64,000 nucleotides of DNA from Paenibacillus xylanilyticus (GTDB lineage Bacteria > Bacillota > Bacilli > Paenibacillales > Paenibacillaceae): assembly GCF_013359935.1 (NCBI RefSeq), contig NZ_JABMCB010000202.1, forward strand, positions 682,001-746,000, written 5' to 3'. Both the position numbers and the translations under genes were made by a program. The notes under the pieces were generated by a model. It ran no database searches. It had not been told where the DNA came from and saw nothing but the letters and a program-made list of their open reading frames with translations. This document shows positions 1 through 8,726 of the stretch, one piece after another; within the stretch, counting starts at the first letter, position 1, and each line of letters starts with the position of its first letter.

Positions 1-322
1 CAGTGAGGTCAAGAAAAGCTCCGGCTTCAGCAAATTCTGCTACCCAAGTATTCCCTACTTGTAATACATCAGGGCCTTTGCCTGCTGCAACTGCCGTAAG
101 CAGCTTATCATGCGCATCTCCCCACGGAATTGCGAGTACATCAACCTTCATGTTATGTTCCTCTTCAAACCCTTTTACGAACGCTTGCATTTGTTTTCCT
201 TCCGAGCCCATCGCCCACACTTGAATGGTATGATCTGCTCCCGCCTGAGACGAACAACCAGATAAAGCCATCGCAAAAACTGTAGAAAGTGCGAGTATGC
301 CACTTTTCAGCCTTCTTTTCAT
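1..322 (-). CDS. Sugar ABC transporter substrate-binding lipoprotein (partial, N-terminal part)
   Basis: This is the first 107 residues of a secreted lipoprotein that runs off the left edge. The start is ATG at 322, preceded on the minus strand by an AGAGGGG ribosome binding site. The N-terminus has two-plus basic residues (MKRRLK), a hydrophobic stretch and a lipobox ALSGC, so it should be anchored to the outer face of the membrane. The mature part (IQVWAMGSEGKQMQAF, then a GPDVLQVGNTWVAEFAEAGA stretch) matches the N-lobe pattern of family 1 extracellular solute-binding proteins of CUT1 sugar importers. Family assignment is good, but the substrate is not visible. A 24-bp palindrome at 353-376 suggests LacI-type control. 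Confidence 0.85.
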   Translation of the reverse strand, partial: MKRRLKSGILALSTVFAMALSGCSSQAGADHTIQVWAMGSEGKQMQAFVKGFEEEHNMKVDVLAIPWGDAHDKLLTAVAAGKGPDVLQVGNTWVAEFAEAGAFLDLT

Positions 323-352
323 CAACGCTTCAAACCCCTCTCACCCTGCACA

Positions 353-376
353 TTTTAGGTAACCGGTTTCCTAAAA
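353..376. promoter_or_regulatory. LacI-family operator-like palindrome
   Basis: The sequence is a 24-bp inverted repeat with one mismatched pair, centred at 364/365, with core AGGTAACCGGTTTCCT. The AACCGG TT core is typical of LacI/GalR-family operators. It lies 31 bp upstream of the start codon of the binding lipoprotein, so it probably overlaps or follows its promoter. The regulator is not in view on this side; RbsR at the other end of the window has a related operator. Confidence 0.6.
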
Positions 377-637
377 CGAAGTATAAAAGAATTTAATTAA
401 TGAATGATAAACCAGGTGTAAAATAATAGTAAATTATTCCTTCAACTCACTATTTTTCTAATCATCCGTTTAAGTTCCAGCTGATTCTGACCGACCCCGG
501 TTTTCATCGTTTCTCCATAATCCATTCTTCTTTAGAATTTCTTCAGATTTATACCCAGTGAATCCTAAGTTCTGTTCGTTATTATTCTCGTAGAATCAAT
601 TGTTTGTAGGAAACAACGATATTGGAGGAACATTCCA

Positions 638-1219
638 TTGAAACTTAATGAGAACATCTTATTTTTACGCAGCTTTATTCACTGTCCGAAAAGAGTGGGA
701 AGCATCATTCCAAGCTCTCGGTTTCTGGCAAAAAAAATGGTTGAGCAAGCTCCATGGCATGAGATGAGTGCCGTTGCAGAACTCGGTTCGGGTACGGGTG
801 CCATCACCCATTCTATTCACGAACACGTAAGTGAATCAGCCAAGGTTGTATTGTTTGAAATGAATGATACAATGAGGAACGATTTACAGCTAAAGTATCC
901 AGAGTATGCCTGCTACCCGGACGCAGCTAACCTTGTTAATATATTGAAGCAAGAACATATTCAACAATTAGATTGCATCTTTAGCGGACTTCCCTTTTTT
1001 AATTTTGAACGTGAGTTCAGAGATATGTTGGTTGAACAGATCTATAATGGACTTAAACCTGGGGGATTGTTTATCGCATTTCAATACTCACTTCAGATGA
1101 AGAAGCAACTTTCCGAGAAATTTATGATCGAAAAGATTGATTTCGTACCGTGGAACGTCCCTCCTGCTTTCGTTTACGTCTGTCGAAAAAAGGAAATCAA
1201 TAGGATGGAAACACTATAG
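638..1219 (+). CDS. Class I SAM-dependent methyltransferase, phospholipid N-methyltransferase-like
   Basis: A 193-residue soluble protein that should transfer a methyl group from S-adenosylmethionine. The TTG start at 638 is chosen because a TTGGAGGAA ribosome binding site lies 9 bases upstream. Residues 45-60 hold the SAM-binding glycine motif (VAELGSGTGAITHSI), and FSGLPFFNF near residue 117 fits the catalytic-loop region. The opening FLRSFIHCPKRVGSIIPSS is characteristic of PmtA-like phospholipid methyltransferases and rRNA-dimethylase-like relatives. The gene ends 50 bp before a response regulator and kinase on the same strand and may be co-transcribed with them. A role in membrane lipid modification is an inference; a small-molecule substrate is also possible. 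Confidence 0.75.
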   Translation: MKLNENILFLRSFIHCPKRVGSIIPSSRFLAKKMVEQAPWHEMSAVAELGSGTGAITHSIHEHVSESAKVVLFEMNDTMRNDLQLKYPEYACYPDAANLVNILKQEHIQQLDCIFSGLPFFNFEREFRDMLVEQIYNGLKPGGLFIAFQYSLQMKKQLSEKFMIEKIDFVPWNVPPAFVYVCRKKEINRMETL

Positions 1220-1269
1220 TTTAAACTATGGATGTATAATAAACATGCAAAAAATGAAGGAGCGTCATA

Positions 1270-1950
1270 ATGAATACTGTTCTTGTTGTAGATGATGAAT
1301 CGGAGATTCGAGATATCATTCATGTCTATTTACGTAATGAAGGGTACCAGGTCATTGAGGCCGCCGACGGTGAAGAAGCACTTAAAGCCATTCAAACATC
1401 ATCCATTCAGCTGGTAATCCTGGATATCATGATGCCTAAAATGGATGGAATCAAGACCTGCCTCAAAATAAGGGAAATATCAAACACTCCCATCATCATG
1501 TTGTCAGCCAAGGAAGAAGATATTGATAAAATTACCGGTCTGACCACTGGGGCTGACGACTATATGATCAAACCGTTTAACCCGCTCGAATTGCTTGCTC
1601 GTGTGAAGGCTCAGCTGCGGCGTCAATCCTTACTGGGCAAGGAAGAATTCAGTTCCCTAATGATTATCAAGGATCTGCTTATTGATGAAAGCAAACATCT
1701 GGTGAGGCTGAAAGGAAGAGACATTTCGTTGACGCCTCTGGAGTTTTCCATCCTCGTGCTGCTTGCCAGCCGCCCTGGACAAGTTTTCAGTTCACAACAG
1801 ATTTACGAAAATGTCTGGAAAGAGCCTTATGGGTATTCGGATAATACGGTTATGGTTCACATTCGGAATTTACGGGAGAAAATAGAGGAATTCCCAAGGG
1901 ATCCTCAGTACATTAAGACCGTGTGGGGAGTTGGCTACAAAATTGACTGA
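1270..1950 (+). CDS. OmpR/PhoB-family response regulator (VanR-like)
   Basis: A 226-residue transcription factor with an N-terminal receiver domain (residues 1-115) and a C-terminal winged-helix DNA-binding domain (about 130-226). The receiver shows the acidic pair DD at 8-9, the phospho-acceptor Asp52 in VILDIMMPK, and the conserved lysine in MIKPFNP. The C-terminus has LTPLEFSILVLLASRPGQVFS and the TVWGVGYKI ending typical of the family. The ATG at 1270 has a GAAGGAG site upstream. Its last 20 bases overlap the kinase gene, which is usual for a cognate pair. The target genes cannot be read from the sequence; the upstream methyltransferase is one candidate. Confidence 0.93.
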   Translation: MNTVLVVDDESEIRDIIHVYLRNEGYQVIEAADGEEALKAIQTSSIQLVILDIMMPKMDGIKTCLKIREISNTPIIMLSAKEEDIDKITGLTTGADDYMIKPFNPLELLARVKAQLRRQSLLGKEEFSSLMIIKDLLIDESKHLVRLKGRDISLTPLEFSILVLLASRPGQVFSSQQIYENVWKEPYGYSDNTVMVHIRNLREKIEEFPRDPQYIKTVWGVGYKID

Positions 1951-3043
1951 AGCTGCAGATCGACCAAAGCAAAAAAAGAAAATTCAGGTCAACATATTAA
2001 TCAGGATGTTATTAAGTTTAATTATGGCTACAGTCATAAACAATTTATGTATCATGCTTTTTCTCAAAATAAGCACGGTTATGGAGTGGTTTTGGTTTCG
2101 CGATTTTTTTCCTTACATCCTTACTCCCTTATTTACTGTAGCCTTTGTATTGATTTTTTTGATTTTGACACGTCAGATGGTTCGAGACTTAATTACACTG
2201 GAAGAAGGACTGCAAACGATTGCCGAAGGGAATTTGAAATATCGGGTACCTGTTGTAAGGCAGGATGAACTCGGGCGGGTCGCTCATAACATTAATCGAA
2301 TGACAGAACGTTTAGAGCAGCAGCTTTCAAAGGAACGAGAGATTGAAAAGTCCAAAATGGACATGATCACAGGAATTTCACATGACTTACGCACACCTCT
2401 AACAAGTATTATTGGATACATCGAGCTCTTAAAATCCAATTCATTTCAAAACGAAGATGAATACAACAGGTTTGTCCAAAACACCTATAACAAAGCATTT
2501 CATTTGAAGAAATTGCTTGATGACTTGTTTGAATACACACGTCTTACTTCAATGGACGCTCATATCCATTTAAAAAGAATCGACATTGTACAGCTATTAA
2601 AACAAATAACATTTGAATTTGAGCCCATTGCACAAGAACAGGGGATTCAAATCGTAAAAGAAATCGCTGATTTACCAATGATTACGTCCGTAGACAGTGA
2701 CAAAATGGCCAGAGCCATCGATAACCTTCTCATGAATGCTCTAAAATATTCCCTGAAACCAGGAACGATCAGCATTCGATTGAACTCGAGTCACAATCAA
2801 ATTGTAATTGAGGTCGAAAATAAAGGGATCCCTCTTACGAAAGATCAACAGGATCAACTCTTTGATCGTTTTTATAAGGTGGATCACTCCAGAAGCAACG
2901 AGGGCATTCAAGCAGGGGCTGGGCTAGGTTTGGCCATCACAAAGAACATCATCGAATTACATCATGGTTCCATATCGCTCAAACATACCGATAATATATT
3001 TATCTTTCAGTTAACTCTGCCTTCGGAAGTTACCAGTGATTAA
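1931..3043 (+). CDS. Membrane sensor histidine kinase (VanS/BaeS-type), partner of the preceding regulator
   Basis: A kinase of up to 370 residues with two membrane segments (about 24-46 and 60-81), a HAMP linker (82-130), the dimerisation/phosphoacceptor domain with His151 in ISHDLRTPLTS, and an ATPase domain with the N-box DNLLMNALKYS, a DRFYKVDHS motif and the G-box GAGLGLAIT. The extracellular loop is very short (about 14 residues), so it probably senses in or at the membrane or through another protein. The TTG at 1931 overlaps the regulator gene; the ribosome binding site there is poorly spaced, and a start further downstream (ATG at 2005) is possible. Confidence 0.9.
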   Translation: MATKLTEAADRPKQKKKIQVNILIRMLLSLIMATVINNLCIMLFLKISTVMEWFWFRDFFPYILTPLFTVAFVLIFLILTRQMVRDLITLEEGLQTIAEGNLKYRVPVVRQDELGRVAHNINRMTERLEQQLSKEREIEKSKMDMITGISHDLRTPLTSIIGYIELLKSNSFQNEDEYNRFVQNTYNKAFHLKKLLDDLFEYTRLTSMDAHIHLKRIDIVQLLKQITFEFEPIAQEQGIQIVKEIADLPMITSVDSDKMARAIDNLLMNALKYSLKPGTISIRLNSSHNQIVIEVENKGIPLTKDQQDQLFDRFYKVDHSRSNEGIQAGAGLGLAITKNIIELHHGSISLKHTDNIFIFQLTLPSEVTSD

Positions 3044-3077
3044 ACTCCTTCCATTCGTTCCGAAGAATCCCTCATAC

Positions 3078-3132
3078 ACAAAACCCGCCGCAGATTATCA
3101 CAATCTCAGTGCTATCTTCGGTGGGTTTTGTT
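3078..3132. terminator. Bidirectional rho-independent terminator
   Basis: The arms ACAAAACCCGCCG-AGAT and ATCT-CGGTGGGTTTTGT pair across about 18 bases. A-rich and T-rich flanks on both sides let it end the kinase operon from the left and the GGDEF gene from the right. Confidence 0.8.
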
Positions 3133-3138
3133 GTCCGG

Positions 3139-4440
3139 TTAGGAATTTGACGAATCACCAAAGGAGAATATCCGATATGTATTCTTCCCCTCCGCTTTAG
3201 CAAGATAGAGCGCTGCATCTGCTTTTTGAAGCAGTTCTTTTACGGTATCGTCTTTTTCATAAAAGGCAATGCCAATGCTCGAAGTCGTATTGAGCTCCTG
3301 CCCACCTAAATGCCAAGGATGCTGCAGCGCTTCTAAGATGTTTTCAGCCGCAATACTGGCTTCTGAAGTATCTTTAATTCGAGGGAGTACAAAGACGAAC
3401 TCGTCACCACCCATTCTGGCCAAAATCTCGTGTTCTTGAAGACAAGCTCCGGCCCTCTTCACAAATTGGCGAAGCAGTTCATCGCCTGCATCATGTCCTA
3501 ATGTATCATTGATCTGCTTAAAATTGTCCAAATCTGCAAACATGACAGCTAGCTGTCCAACATCTGCTTCAAGTAAAGCATCATTTAACATTTTATTTAG
3601 ACATCTTCGGTTAGGTGCCCCAGTCAGGGCATCATGATAACTCAATTGCTCCAGTTGTACCTGATACTTTTTCCGCTCTGTTATCTCTCTTCCGACAAGC
3701 ATCATATTTCTAAAATCACCGTTCTCATCGAACATCGGCGTTCCTTTCAACTCTAGCCATACCGGATAACCCTGCTCATGCTGCCGCTGTATCTCGTAGG
3801 TAAAGGGCTTTTGCAATAGCAGCATACTCATAAAAACGGAGCGGAATTTCTCATCCATTTCTTCATTCGGTTGATAGAATACCCATTTGCCTATATATTC
3901 TTTGGGATCAAACCCAAGCACCATTTTGTGAGAAGGAGAAGCGTATTCCACAATACCGTCCAGATTAATCAGTTGGATCAGGTCGAGGGAGTTATCTGCT
4001 AGCAATCGATAGCGCTCTTCGCTTTCTTTCAATGCCTTGAGAAGCAACTTATGCTCAGTAATGTTTTTAGCCACTCCAAAAACACCATTCACCTTTCCCT
4101 CATAAAACAAGGGAACTTGCTTAATTTGCAAATACACTATATCTCCGTTGTTATGATGGGCTTCGGCAACATATTGACAGGATGCCCCCTTTAAAACCTC
4201 AGAAAAATACTGGCTTATCAACTCAAGCTGATGCGGACAAAATAGTTCTTTGTATAAAGAACCCATAATATCTTCTTTCTTATACCCTAAGCATTCCGTG
4301 ACCCCTTCATTTACTTCTACGATCTTTCCTTCGTTGGAAACAATGAAGATCGCATCCGGATTGTAATTAATGATCGATCTAAATGCTTCAATGGACTGCT
4401 CACTTAAAAATTCTCTCATACTTCTCGTCCAATCCTCCAC
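3139..4440 (-). CDS. PAS-PAS-GGDEF diguanylate cyclase
   Basis: A 433-residue protein without membrane segments, so a cytoplasmic sensor. Residues 15-130 and 140-258 are two PAS folds, each ending in the PAC signature (NITEHK, REITERKK). Residues 265-430 form a GGDEF domain with FADLDNFKQINDTLGHDAGD and an intact GGDEF at 344-348, so it should make cyclic di-GMP from two GTP. The inhibitory I-site RxxD is replaced by QEHE at 335-338, so product feedback at that site is not expected. The start is GTG at 4440; ATG at 4419 is an alternative, with a GGAGG somewhat far upstream. It stands alone between terminators. The signal bound by the PAS domains is unknown. Confidence 0.92.
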   Translation of the reverse strand: MEDWTRSMREFLSEQSIEAFRSIINYNPDAIFIVSNEGKIVEVNEGVTECLGYKKEDIMGSLYKELFCPHQLELISQYFSEVLKGASCQYVAEAHHNNGDIVYLQIKQVPLFYEGKVNGVFGVAKNITEHKLLLKALKESEERYRLLADNSLDLIQLINLDGIVEYASPSHKMVLGFDPKEYIGKWVFYQPNEEMDEKFRSVFMSMLLLQKPFTYEIQRQHEQGYPVWLELKGTPMFDENGDFRNMMLVGREITERKKYQVQLEQLSYHDALTGAPNRRCLNKMLNDALLEADVGQLAVMFADLDNFKQINDTLGHDAGDELLRQFVKRAGACLQEHEILARMGGDEFVFVLPRIKDTSEASIAAENILEALQHPWHLGGQELNTTSSIGIAFYEKDDTVKELLQKADAALYLAKAEGKNTYRIFSFGDSSNS

Positions 4441-4553
4441 CCGGATAGCTGTAATTAGTTAGAGTACCTTTCACATTACTTTAGCAAATTTTGTCTTCGT
4501 TTTACATTGACAAAATCAACCAATTACATTAATTCACGTTTACTAAGATCCCT

Positions 4554-4578
4554 AAAAAAACCGCTAAATGCATAGCGG
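4554..4578 (-). terminator. Terminator of the MFS gene
   Basis: On the minus strand a CCGCTA-TAGCGG stem is followed by seven T residues. It is the first member of a hairpin family that recurs in this window (see findings). Confidence 0.75.
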
Positions 4579-4607
4579 CTTATGAATACGTTTATGTGAA
4601 AGTCGAA

Positions 4608-5870
4608 TCAGAAACTGTCGTTATTATTCAAGCCCGTATTGGATGGAAACTGATGATTTTGCTTTGCATAAAATAACATCAGGGGAATACTTATCGCAAA
4701 CGCTCCTGCTACGAGCAGGAATGGAATTCTTGGGTCGATTCCATAAGCCCAGCCTCCAATAATACCGGAAGGTGAAATAACGATCAGGATTAACACCTGA
4801 AGCAGAGCAAATATCTTGGCACGATTCTCATCGTCAATCGCATTTGCGACTGCGGTCTCCAAATACGGATAGGTCATCATTGTTCCAATTGCAGCGATGA
4901 TCGTGCTCACACTTAGTATGATCAGGTCACCTTTTGGAGCAATGACGAGAATCACATTGGACAGAACGGAAATGACAAATCCCCACACCATGGTACGGTT
5001 CACTTGCGACTCGTTGATCCGGGGCATTATCCAGCGCATGAACATTAACATGATCACAGAGGAGAACGCTGGAAAAACAGAGATCAACCCACTTCCAAGC
5101 TGCAAGTATTCGACCATAAATATGGAGACGTAAGTCGTCTTCACCGTTGTCTGAAAGTTAAACAGGATATAGACGCCAAATATGATCAGCAGCATTGGGC
5201 TGCGAAGCATCACTTTCATTACGGACAAGTAGTCGGACATTCCCTCTTTGATGCCCATTGACTTGGTTTCCTTCATTTTGCGATAACCGATATCCGTCTC
5301 TTTCGTCGCATAATGGCGTCCGATAAACTGAATCGTCATCATAATACAGGCCAGGACAAACATGATCCGAACCCCGGGTACGAGCGAAAAATGGTAAACC
5401 AGCAAACCACCAAGCGGTGCAAACAATCCCCCTACTACACTAATGAGCTGCAGTAAAGTAAATACGTATGTTCTTTCTTTCGGTGCCGTATCCTCAACCA
5501 GCAGACAATAAAACGCGGTGTGTGGCACCTTTTGAAACCCGTTTACAATGGCCGCGAATACGAAAAACCAGAAATTTTGAGAAATGGCCCATAATAGTGT
5601 AGCGACGCTCCAGCTGAGCACATCAAAATAGAGCAAAGCGCGCTTTCTCCCCATCCGGTCTGTAAGGTATCCGCTAAGAAAAGAAGATAGCACCTGTACA
5701 AGCAGTCCGATGGAAGTAATCCAGCCGATGCCTGTTTCCGTTACCCCTAGCTGATACATGAAGATGGAGCTGTAGGTGACATACATGCTGTAAGGAATCA
5801 GAAACAGCGGTTCGTAGATGAGACAGCCCTTGGCGTTGCCGGTTAATTGCCGAAAAGAATTGGAAGCCAT
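4608..5870 (-). CDS. Major facilitator superfamily transporter
   Basis: A membrane protein of about 420 residues with twelve predicted hydrophobic segments. The MFS signature between segments 2 and 3 is visible as GYLTDRMGRKRALL. The start is set at ATG 5870 because GGGAGGAAT lies directly upstream; the open frame begins at an ATG at 5885, but that start would place the ribosome binding site inside the coding region. The long hydrophilic loop between the two halves includes KMKETKSMGIKEGMSDYL. It could export a drug or import a small solute; the substrate cannot be told. It is monocistronic, with a terminator right behind it. Confidence 0.88.
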   Translation of the reverse strand: MASNSFRQLTGNAKGCLIYEPLFLIPYSMYVTYSSIFMYQLGVTETGIGWITSIGLLVQVLSSFLSGYLTDRMGRKRALLYFDVLSWSVATLLWAISQNFWFFVFAAIVNGFQKVPHTAFYCLLVEDTAPKERTYVFTLLQLISVVGGLFAPLGGLLVYHFSLVPGVRIMFVLACIMMTIQFIGRHYATKETDIGYRKMKETKSMGIKEGMSDYLSVMKVMLRSPMLLIIFGVYILFNFQTTVKTTYVSIFMVEYLQLGSGLISVFPAFSSVIMLMFMRWIMPRINESQVNRTMVWGFVISVLSNVILVIAPKGDLIILSVSTIIAAIGTMMTYPYLETAVANAIDDENRAKIFALLQVLILIVISPSGIIGGWAYGIDPRIPFLLVAGAFAISIPLMLFYAKQNHQFPSNTGLNNNDSF

Positions 5871-5986
5871 ATATTCCTCCCTCATTATGTACTTAATTAA
5901 TCGTATTATATATTCTATCTCAGCATTTGTAATGATTGGAACGAACTAAATTACACTCAAGTTGCGGAATGAATCAGATAACAACT

Positions 5987-6012
5987 AAAAAACCGCCAGC
6001 AAAAGCTGGCGG
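5987..6012 (-). terminator. Terminator of the YjcZ-like gene
   Basis: On the minus strand CCGCCAGC-TTTT-GCTGGCGG is followed by TTTTTT. It has an eight-base-pair GC-rich stem, and lies 19 bases behind the stop codon of the small gene. Confidence 0.85.
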
Positions 6013-6030
6013 GCATTCTTAAGCTAGATA

Positions 6031-6168
6031 TTAAACTAAGAAAGCTTTGGAGATGATGACCAACAATATAAAGAGTACCAGAATTGCACCGATGGATGTG
6101 AAACCACCGTATCCTCCACCAATTCCCCCTACATTGCCATTGCCATTTCCATATCCAACTTCACTCAT
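6031..6168 (-). CDS. YjcZ-family small sporulation protein
   Basis: A 45-residue peptide beginning MSEVGYGNGNGNVGG. The first 23 residues are almost all Gly, Asn and Tyr; the rest is one hydrophobic helix (GAILVLFILLVIISKAFLV). This glycine-rich head plus single transmembrane tail is the hallmark of YjcZ-type proteins, which are found in Bacillus and Paenibacillus spores or sporulating cells. The ATG at 6168 is preceded by GGGGGAAGAAAC, a strong ribosome binding site, and a terminator follows closely, so it is a complete single-gene unit. The molecular function of the family is unknown. Confidence 0.85.
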   Translation of the reverse strand: MSEVGYGNGNGNVGGIGGGYGGFTSIGAILVLFILLVIISKAFLV

Positions 6169-6369
6169 GTTTCTTCCCCCTCTTCTGTGGTATGTGTTAG
6201 ATTATGCATGATTGGCTCATTTGACAAGGCTAAAATAAAAAGGGGCTAAACTCCTATTCTTCTTTTCTTATATATTTCCGGAAAACCCTTATTGGAACAT
6301 CCATTTAAGAAAACATAGAGCCATATTCTCGTCCTTTTTAGCATTTTTACTACAACTTCACTATTCTAT

Positions 6370-7050
6370 CTACTTCTCCTGTTCCTTTATTACCTGCTCT
6401 ATCCCCAACAGAATCAGCTTCAAACCGAAGTCAAACGCCCCGTCGGTTCCCATCAGCTCAAACATTCCGCCCTTGTACATCCTGCGGAATATTCCCGCTT
6501 CCGTCTCACTCATAGAGTCCAGAAGAGGGAGCATTTCCCCTTCCGGAAATACTTCCTGGTCCTTAAGAACAGCGGAGATATTACGCTGATGTTGATAATC
6601 ATCCAGCACGAAGTAAAAAACATAGTTCACAAGTGTAAGAACCGCTTGTAATTTCTCCTCTTGCTCAAGTGGCGTCGATTCCATGCAGAGTAGCATGCGG
6701 TTGGTGAACCGGATCATGTCCGGCTCGTGAGGCAGCGTCATCATCATGAGTTGCGTGGAGCAAGGGTATCGGCGGAGCACACTTCGTACCGTTACCGCAA
6801 GTCCCTCCATTTGTTCCTTCCAGTCCCCCTCGGAGTCGAACTCCTCCAGAATCACTTTCGATATCTGGTTGGCTAGGCGCTGGTAAAGAGTCTGTTTGCT
6901 CTTAAAGTACCAGTACAGAGAGGGAGCCTGAATCCCCAGCCGATCGGCCAATCGTCTCAAGCTGAATTTCTCAATGCCCTCCTCCCCGAGTAGCTTCCAC
7001 GAAGTTTCCAAAATCTTATCTTCCGAAATCTGAGGCTGCTGTCTTTTCAT
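6370..7050 (-). CDS. TetR/AcrR-family repressor of the divergent MATE gene
   Basis: A 226-residue regulator. Residues 10-55 form the TetR helix-turn-helix (ETSWKLLGEEGIEKFSLRRL, then APSLYWYFKSKQTLYQRL). The C-terminal half resembles the tetracycline-repressor-type ligand-binding domain. The gene is divergent from the MATE efflux gene, with 127 bp between them that hold three copies of a CTAACA/TGTTAG element, so it most likely represses both itself and the pump until an effector binds. The effector is unknown. The ATG at 7050 starts MKRQQPQIS. Confidence 0.9.
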   Translation of the reverse strand: MKRQQPQISEDKILETSWKLLGEEGIEKFSLRRLADRLGIQAPSLYWYFKSKQTLYQRLANQISKVILEEFDSEGDWKEQMEGLAVTVRSVLRRYPCSTQLMMMTLPHEPDMIRFTNRMLLCMESTPLEQEEKLQAVLTLVNYVFYFVLDDYQHQRNISAVLKDQEVFPEGEMLPLLDSMSETEAGIFRRMYKGGMFELMGTDGAFDFGLKLILLGIEQVIKEQEK

Positions 7051-7067
7051 TGGTATCCGCCCTTTTA

Positions 7068-7151
7068 TCTAACAGTGTAGGTTTATACTTTACAGGTCCG
7101 TGGGTTCATGATAACATCTAACACTGTAAGGTTCAATCTAACACTGTTAGA
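7068..7151. promoter_or_regulatory. Triple TetR operator-like repeat
   Basis: Three related 15-bp elements lie between the TetR and MATE genes: 7068-7082 (TCTAACAGTGTAGGT), 7117-7131 (TCTAACACTGTAAGG) and 7137-7151 (TCTAACACTGTTAGA). The last is a perfect palindrome about its central C. The spacing suggests one site in the repressor promoter and two in the pump promoter. Confidence 0.65.
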
Positions 7152-7177
7152 CTAAACCGAAATTAACAAAGAAAGTA

Positions 7178-8539
7178 GTGAACCACATGGATACAGAAAA
7201 CCTGCATTACTTTGAAAAAGCACCTATCGCAAAAGCCGTAGCTCATTTCGCTGTGCCGATGATGCTAGGCACGTCAATGAGTGTGATCTATTCAATCTTG
7301 AATGCCTATTTCCTTGGTACATTAGGCAACACAGCGATGTTAACCGCACTTGCGCTAACTTTGCCGCTATTCGCAGTAATTATGGCGCTAGGCAATCTGA
7401 TTGGCATGGGTAGCGGTACATTCATCTCTCGTTTGCTAGGAGAGAATAAATATGATGATGTAAAGCATGTATCTTCATTCGCCTTTTACAGCAGTTTAGT
7501 TCTCGGTGTTATCGTAATGGCCGCCGGTCTCCCGTTGATTGATCCAATCGTCCATGGCCTAGGGGCAACATCTGAATCCTTCGGTTTTACAAAGGACTAT
7601 GTCACGATTATGCTCATTGGCTCACCATTCGTCGTATTATTCTTCACCCTGGAGAATATCGTGCGCTCGGAGGGTGCCGCCATCACGTCGATGATCGGTA
7701 TGATTCTCAGTGTTGTCGTGAATATCATTCTTGATGCGTTAGTCATTTTCGTCTTCCATTGGGGTGTGATGGGTGTTGCATCTGCGACGGTCATTTCTAA
7801 CTTGGTAGCGAGTGTATTTTACGCCTTTTATATGGGTTATAAGAGCCAGTACTTAACCATCTCCGTAAAATGGTTCATGGTTAGCAAAGACATTCTGAGC
7901 AATGTATTTAAAATTGGAGTACCCGTCTTTATTATGAGTATTTTCTTGGGTGCAATGTCACTGATCGTGAACCTCTTTCTTGCCCAATATGGGGATCAAG
8001 CCATAGCGGGGTACGGAATTTCATCACGCTTATTGCAATTTCCAGAGTTTATTTTGATGGGCTTATGCGAGGGAGTCGTACCGTTGATTGCATTTACTTA
8101 CACAGCGAATAAATTACGCATGAAGCATACCATTGGATTTACGATCAAAGCGGTTGTGGCGTTAGCAGTCGCGTTCGGCATCATTGTCTATCTGACTTCC
8201 GACCACTTGATTAGTCTATTTACGAATGACCCACAATTAATTGAGATGGGCAGCTACATTCTTCACGTTTCATTCCTGTCCCTCTTCATTTCAGGAATGA
8301 CCACGTTGTTTACGGGAATCTTCCAAGCAACAGCGCAAGGGACCGCCGCGTTTATTATGTCAGTTATTCAAGGAATTACTTTAATTCCTGTGCTGTATAT
8401 TGCTAATCAAATGAACGGCTTCCACGGGGTCGTGTGGTCGCTCGTCATTGCAGATGCCGTTGCATTCCTGGTTGGTGCCATTATGATGTATGTTTTGCGG
8501 ACCAAGCTGCAGCCAGAATTAAGTAATTTAATGCAGTAG
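7178..8539 (+). CDS. MATE-family multidrug efflux transporter
   Basis: A 453-residue integral membrane protein with twelve predicted segments arranged as two MatE repeats (about 15-175 and 235-400). Family features include GNLIGMGSGTFISRLLGE after the second segment and PEFILMGLCEGVVPLIAFTYTANK in the second repeat. MATE proteins export cationic drugs or dyes in exchange for Na+ or H+. The GTG at 7178 is used here with a weak AAGAAAG site; the ATG at 7187 is an equally possible start. The divergent TetR gene and operator repeats point to inducible expression by the exported compound or a mimic. Confidence 0.9.
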   Translation: MNHMDTENLHYFEKAPIAKAVAHFAVPMMLGTSMSVIYSILNAYFLGTLGNTAMLTALALTLPLFAVIMALGNLIGMGSGTFISRLLGENKYDDVKHVSSFAFYSSLVLGVIVMAAGLPLIDPIVHGLGATSESFGFTKDYVTIMLIGSPFVVLFFTLENIVRSEGAAITSMIGMILSVVVNIILDALVIFVFHWGVMGVASATVISNLVASVFYAFYMGYKSQYLTISVKWFMVSKDILSNVFKIGVPVFIMSIFLGAMSLIVNLFLAQYGDQAIAGYGISSRLLQFPEFILMGLCEGVVPLIAFTYTANKLRMKHTIGFTIKAVVALAVAFGIIVYLTSDHLISLFTNDPQLIEMGSYILHVSFLSLFISGMTTLFTGIFQATAQGTAAFIMSVIQGITLIPVLYIANQMNGFHGVVWSLVIADAVAFLVGAIMMYVLRTKLQPELSNLMQ

Positions 8540-8726
8540 AAAACAGATAACCCGCCAGAAGGCAACACGTACGCCGGATTGTTATTATGGCCTTTCCTCA
8601 TTCATGACCCTTCCGCCCAGTCTTCCTGCTCAGGATGAATGTCATCTTTTATGGTTTGATGTTTTTAATCAAATAGAGTGGGTAATTGTTCATCAATGAT
8701 TGGTTCTTTCGGGAGGTTGGATAGAT

